Shown: positions 32,594 to 35,329 of the stretch, in pieces
How positions within the stretch are numbered: position 1 is the stretch's first letter
Layout of the letters: each line of letters starts with the position of its first letter
DNA from: CAZUHN01 sp964620535
GTDB lineage: Bacteria > UBA8248
Assembly: GCA_964620535.1 (NCBI GenBank)
Contig: CAZUHN010000069.1
Location: forward strand, 1-35,329
Length of the DNA stretch: 35,329 nt
Reading direction: 5' to 3'
Notes under the pieces: model-generated
Seen by the model: only the letters and a program-made list of their open reading frames with translations
Databases searched by the model: none
Told to the model about the DNA's origin: nothing
Program-made: the position numbers and the translations under genes

Positions 32594-34330
32594 CTACCTT
32601 ACGCTCCGCTTGAATTTGTCCAGTTGTACCCGGTAATACCGATTATTCGGGTCAACCTCGATGGCCTTTTGAATGTGAGAGATCGCCCCCAGGTGCTGCC
32701 CGTTCCGGTAATACAGCTCGGCCAGGGTATCGAGGTAGGGGGGGGTGGCCGGCCGGATCTCGAGCGACCGCTTTGAAAGCTCGATTCCCCGCTCCAGGTT
32801 CTTCCCCTCGACAGCATGAAACCAGGCGAGGCGGTTCAGCGCAACGTCGGATTCGGGATCCATCCGGAGGGCCTCTTCGAACGTCTGCTTGGATTCATCC
32901 TTTCTCCTGCTCTCCCACAACAGCACGCCGAGTTCCAGAATAATGGGCATTGATTTGGGGTAACTTTTCCGAAGATCCCTGAGCATCCGGTGGGCCACGT
33001 CGCGGCGCCCCCGCCGCTTGTGAAGAAGGGCTATCCGGGCGAGCATCTCCGGATTCTCGACATTTTTCCCGGCTCCGCGCTCGTAGAGGGCGATGGCCTC
33101 CCGGTCCCGGCCCTTGAGCTCGAGAAGGACGCCGAGCCGAAGGTAGGCGTCGAGCCAATCCGGCGCCAACCCGATGACCTTTTTCAACTCGGAAATGGCG
33201 GCACCCTCTTCTCCTTTGGCGAGAAGGGCCGCTCCCAACCGATAGCGCAGGCGCGGATTCTTCGGGAAACGGGAAACGGCCTCCTGCAGGGTGAGGACGG
33301 CCTGAATGATTTTTTTCTCGGCGAGGAGCTCTTCCGATTTTTGCAAAATCACGGCGGGCGAGACGAAGGGCGAAGACTCATCCTGGGCTTTTTCCTGCGG
33401 CCGCAGCTTTGCGTACACCTCCTCGAGACGCCGCCGGAGCACGATGTCTTGCGGGTCGCGGCGCAAGGCGCCTCCAAAGGCCTGCGCCGCCTCCGTTATC
33501 CGGCCGACCCGCAGGTACAACTCCCCAAGAAACACCCGCACCTCGATATGGCCGGGCGCATCAAGGAGCAAAGCCCTGAGCTGTGCGATCGCCCTCTCCT
33601 CCCGTTTTAGCCGAGCCAACACCTTGGCCAGGCGGAACCGGGCCTCCAGCTTCTTGGGGCCGCCTGCCTCAATGACCGAAGATAGTCGCTCCGCCGCCAA
33701 GGCCAGGGTGCCTTCCTTCTCGAATTTCACCGCTTCAGACAAAAGGGCATCGGCCCGCTGGTCCCCGCTAGGCTCCGTCGCTTTCGAAACGGGGAACGGG
33801 AGCCATCGGGCGAGGCGCCCGGTCCATTGACGCGCCGTCCAGCCCGTAAGGTCCTGCCCCCACCTGGAGGCATCGAAGGGAAAGCCGATCAGAACAAGGC
33901 CGGCAATGAAGAGGGTCGCCACCGCTACCCCCAGCTTCTTTTTTCTCCTTCTTGCCGAGGAGAGGCGGGCGATGTCGGACCGGACGCCGGGCGTGCTGAG
34001 GCGCCCATCCATCCGGGCCCGCGGGCTCACTCGCACCCGCACCGCCTCGATGTCTCCCCTGTGGAGGGAGCCGTCCTCGAGGGTCAGCTGGCGCACAACG
34101 CGAAGATCCCCCCGGCTCTCCCCCCGGTGGACCAGATCCTCGATGTGCAAGCGGCCGTCCGCCCTTCCCCCCTCCCCGATCTCGAGCAAGCCTCGGCCCT
34201 CGATCTCGCCCTTCAAGGAACCGTTCAGAAGGAATTTGCCCGAAAACCGGAGGGTGCCCTCCAGGCGGATGGACGGCCCTACAAATGACACGCCGAATTC
34301 CGGTCTCATGTCCCCGTTGGCGGTGGGCAC
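32594..34330 (-). CDS. Bactofilin-TM-TPR fusion protein
   Basis: 578 residues from GTG 34330, which has GGGGGA five to six bases upstream; ATG 34309 is an alternative. Residues about 10-118 form a bactofilin (polymer-forming beta-helix) domain with regular turns: LEGTLRFSGKFLLNGSLKGE, IGEGGRADGRLHIED, VRQLTLEDGSLHRGD, RARMDGRLSTPG. A basic stop RRRKKK and a membrane helix (about 133-151, GVAVATLFIAGLVLIGFPF) follow, so the bactofilin part should be cytoplasmic and the rest periplasmic. From about 195 to the end there are some ten TPR-like repeats (AERLSSVIEAG, AIAQLRALLLDAPGH, AAQAFGGALRRDPQD, AISELKKVIGLAPDW, AIALYERGAGKN, SKQTFEEALRMDPES, AISHIQKAIEVDPNN). This would link a cytoplasmic scaffold to a periplasmic docking platform. 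The next gene is the 52-residue protein. Confidence 0.85.
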   Translation of the reverse strand: MPTANGDMRPEFGVSFVGPSIRLEGTLRFSGKFLLNGSLKGEIEGRGLLEIGEGGRADGRLHIEDLVHRGESRGDLRVVRQLTLEDGSLHRGDIEAVRVRVSPRARMDGRLSTPGVRSDIARLSSARRRKKKLGVAVATLFIAGLVLIGFPFDASRWGQDLTGWTARQWTGRLARWLPFPVSKATEPSGDQRADALLSEAVKFEKEGTLALAAERLSSVIEAGGPKKLEARFRLAKVLARLKREERAIAQLRALLLDAPGHIEVRVFLGELYLRVGRITEAAQAFGGALRRDPQDIVLRRRLEEVYAKLRPQEKAQDESSPFVSPAVILQKSEELLAEKKIIQAVLTLQEAVSRFPKNPRLRYRLGAALLAKGEEGAAISELKKVIGLAPDWLDAYLRLGVLLELKGRDREAIALYERGAGKNVENPEMLARIALLHKRRGRRDVAHRMLRDLRKSYPKSMPIILELGVLLWESRRKDESKQTFEEALRMDPESDVALNRLAWFHAVEGKNLERGIELSKRSLEIRPATPPYLDTLAELYYRNGQHLGAISHIQKAIEVDPNNRYYRVQLDKFKRSVR

Positions 34331-34445
34331 GGCGTTCCCCCAGAAAATTTCCGAAACCTCCCCCCGAGGCGGGAGACCGAATTCGATAGCGCGATTTCGA
34401 CCATCGTATCAAAATTCGGGTTAGGGGGGGGAGTAGATTTTTCCC

Positions 34446-35329
34446 CTAAGGCCGCGCGGTGGCGCTTCGGTAAAACCAGAAAACTTGCTGGTCCCATCCC
34501 TTTTCGATGAGGATGCCCTCCTGGCCCGGCGAAAGGTACCAGGCCCTCACCGGTGCGCCGCGGGCCGCCTCCCGATAATTTCCGGCGAGCGAAGCCGCCC
34601 CGTTTTTTCCGATCCCCAGCCGGCGGCGGGCCGCGTCCAGGACGGGCCCCGCCGGGAAGGGATCATTGGAGGAGATGAAATAAATCCGGTAAGCCCTTCC
34701 CGCAGGAAGGAGCCGCGCCGCAAAGTTGGCCTCCTCCCCGGGGCGAATCATCAGGGGCGCCCCGCCCGCGCGAGAGGCCAAGACCTCATCCGTCCTGCCG
34801 CGCTGATCGACGGAAAAAGCATAGAGATAGCGGAGGGCGCCGACCGCCACCCGGCCCACGAGTTGCTCGCCCGCACCCACGAGGGCGCCGCCCGTCACCC
34901 ATTTTCGCTTCCCCTTCCGGCCGATCGTTTCGAAGGCGACCTCGAAGCCGGGCGCGAACCAACAAGGCGGCGCCTGCGGCCGGGCGCGGGGGCGCGGGGG
35001 CAGCCAAACGGAGAGCCTCTGAGCCGGAATCGACTCCCGGGCGAGGGAGCCGCGGGCGAACCCATAGAAAACCCGTGAACTTTCCAGTCTCTCGGGCGTT
35101 CCGAAAACGTCGGCGATGCCCCTTGCAAAATGAATCACCCGGGGAGGGGCGTTCCGGACCACTCCGGCCCAGAGCCGCACCCGCCGCGGCCCAAGCGCGT
35201 AGGCACCAAATACGGCCGCCTCCGCTTCCAAAATCGAAGCGGCATAAACGGCCGAACGCTCGCCGTACCGCCCCTTTCGCGCTGCCGGCCAAAGGCCCTC
35301 GATCGGATGATCCGAATCCAGCATCGCCG
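34446..35329 (-). CDS. DUF4384-like hypothetical protein, 5' end outside window
   Basis: The frame is open to the window edge; a Met at 35324 is probably internal. The visible 290 or so residues contain RYLYAFSVDQRGRTDEVLAS, then PLMIRPGEEANFAA and AYRIYFISSNDPFPAG, which resemble the DUF4384 pattern (YLYVFSVDxxG…, …IxxGE…, …ixxSxxPF) found at the C-termini of envelope and kinase-linked proteins. A region with IADVFGTPERL and repeated Arg/Pro-rich stretches precedes it. No catalytic motif is recognisable. It ends 115 bases upstream of the bactofilin-TPR gene on the same strand, so it probably belongs to the same envelope cluster. Confidence 0.55.
   Translation of the reverse strand, partial: AMLDSDHPIEGLWPAARKGRYGERSAVYAASILEAEAAVFGAYALGPRRVRLWAGVVRNAPPRVIHFARGIADVFGTPERLESSRVFYGFARGSLARESIPAQRLSVWLPPRPRARPQAPPCWFAPGFEVAFETIGRKGKRKWVTGGALVGAGEQLVGRVAVGALRYLYAFSVDQRGRTDEVLASRAGGAPLMIRPGEEANFAARLLPAGRAYRIYFISSNDPFPAGPVLDAARRRLGIGKNGAASLAGNYREAARGAPVRAWYLSPGQEGILIEKGWDQQVFWFYRSATARP

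Noticed and set aside
1..35329. tRNA, rRNA, CRISPR array, transposase or phage genes
   Set aside because: Looked for by eye on both strands (TTCGA-type T loops, regular repeats, integrase or DDE motifs) and none was found; a covariance-model scan would be the decisive test.

Overview
This window looks like chromosomal DNA from an uncultivated, GC-rich, probably Gram-negative bacterium. The evidence for that is the strong bias of most genes towards G or C at third codon positions, lipoprotein and bactofilin genes, a tripartite tricarboxylate (TctABC) transporter, a Bug-type binding protein and PiT/DUF47 phosphate genes. The mix resembles environmental lineages of the Deltaproteobacteria/Tectomicrobia/Rokubacteria kind, but nothing in the window fixes the taxon. 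I saw no rRNA, tRNA, CRISPR array, transposase or integrase.

Layout. 1-801: 3' part of an amidohydrolase. 802-1608: AT-rich segment with one MGMT/ATL-like gene, lying directly against the 3' end of guaA and bounded by an imperfect copy of that 3' end. 1609-5550 (minus): guaB, a broken FliL-like gene, then guaA, i.e. the IMP-to-GMP branch. 5833-11248: a genome-maintenance block with mutL (minus) divergent from mazG and recD2 (plus). 11483-15476: tctB-tctA-tctC and an Asp/Glu-racemase-superfamily enzyme, probably an uptake and catabolism operon for a small carboxylate. 15691-17640 (minus): PiT phosphate transporter and its DUF47 partner. 17723-18994: gene-poor stretch with a decayed GC-rich gene remnant and an AT-richer insert-like segment. 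18995-19993 (minus): YhaM-like HD exonuclease. 20227-20983 (minus): frameshifted maleate-isomerase/arylmalonate-decarboxylase-like gene. 21375-21923: secreted SNase-fold protein with degenerate active site. 22066-25173 (minus): EamA transporter and the NfeD-slipin membrane pair. 25480-28261: class III aminotransferase divergent from an MFS transporter. 28350-30901: threonine synthase and a Cys/Met-metabolism PLP enzyme, translationally close. 30958-35329 (minus): an envelope cluster made of a DUF4384-like protein (partial), a bactofilin-TM-TPR fusion, a 52-residue putative secreted small protein, a cytidylate-kinase-like/BON fusion and an SH3-like lipoprotein.

The most interesting parts are (i) the envelope cluster, with two uncommon domain fusions, a hidden small gene and tight translational coupling; (ii) the guaA 3'-end direct repeat framing a foreign-looking DNA-repair-like gene; and (iii) the unusual number of genes broken by small indels or stops (FliL-like, isomerase-like, the remnant at 17.7-18.2 kb). 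One of these carries a clean 7-bp tandem duplication, which argues for real decay at least there, while the homopolymer shifts could be assembly errors.

All family assignments are from reading motifs by eye; no database search was possible.
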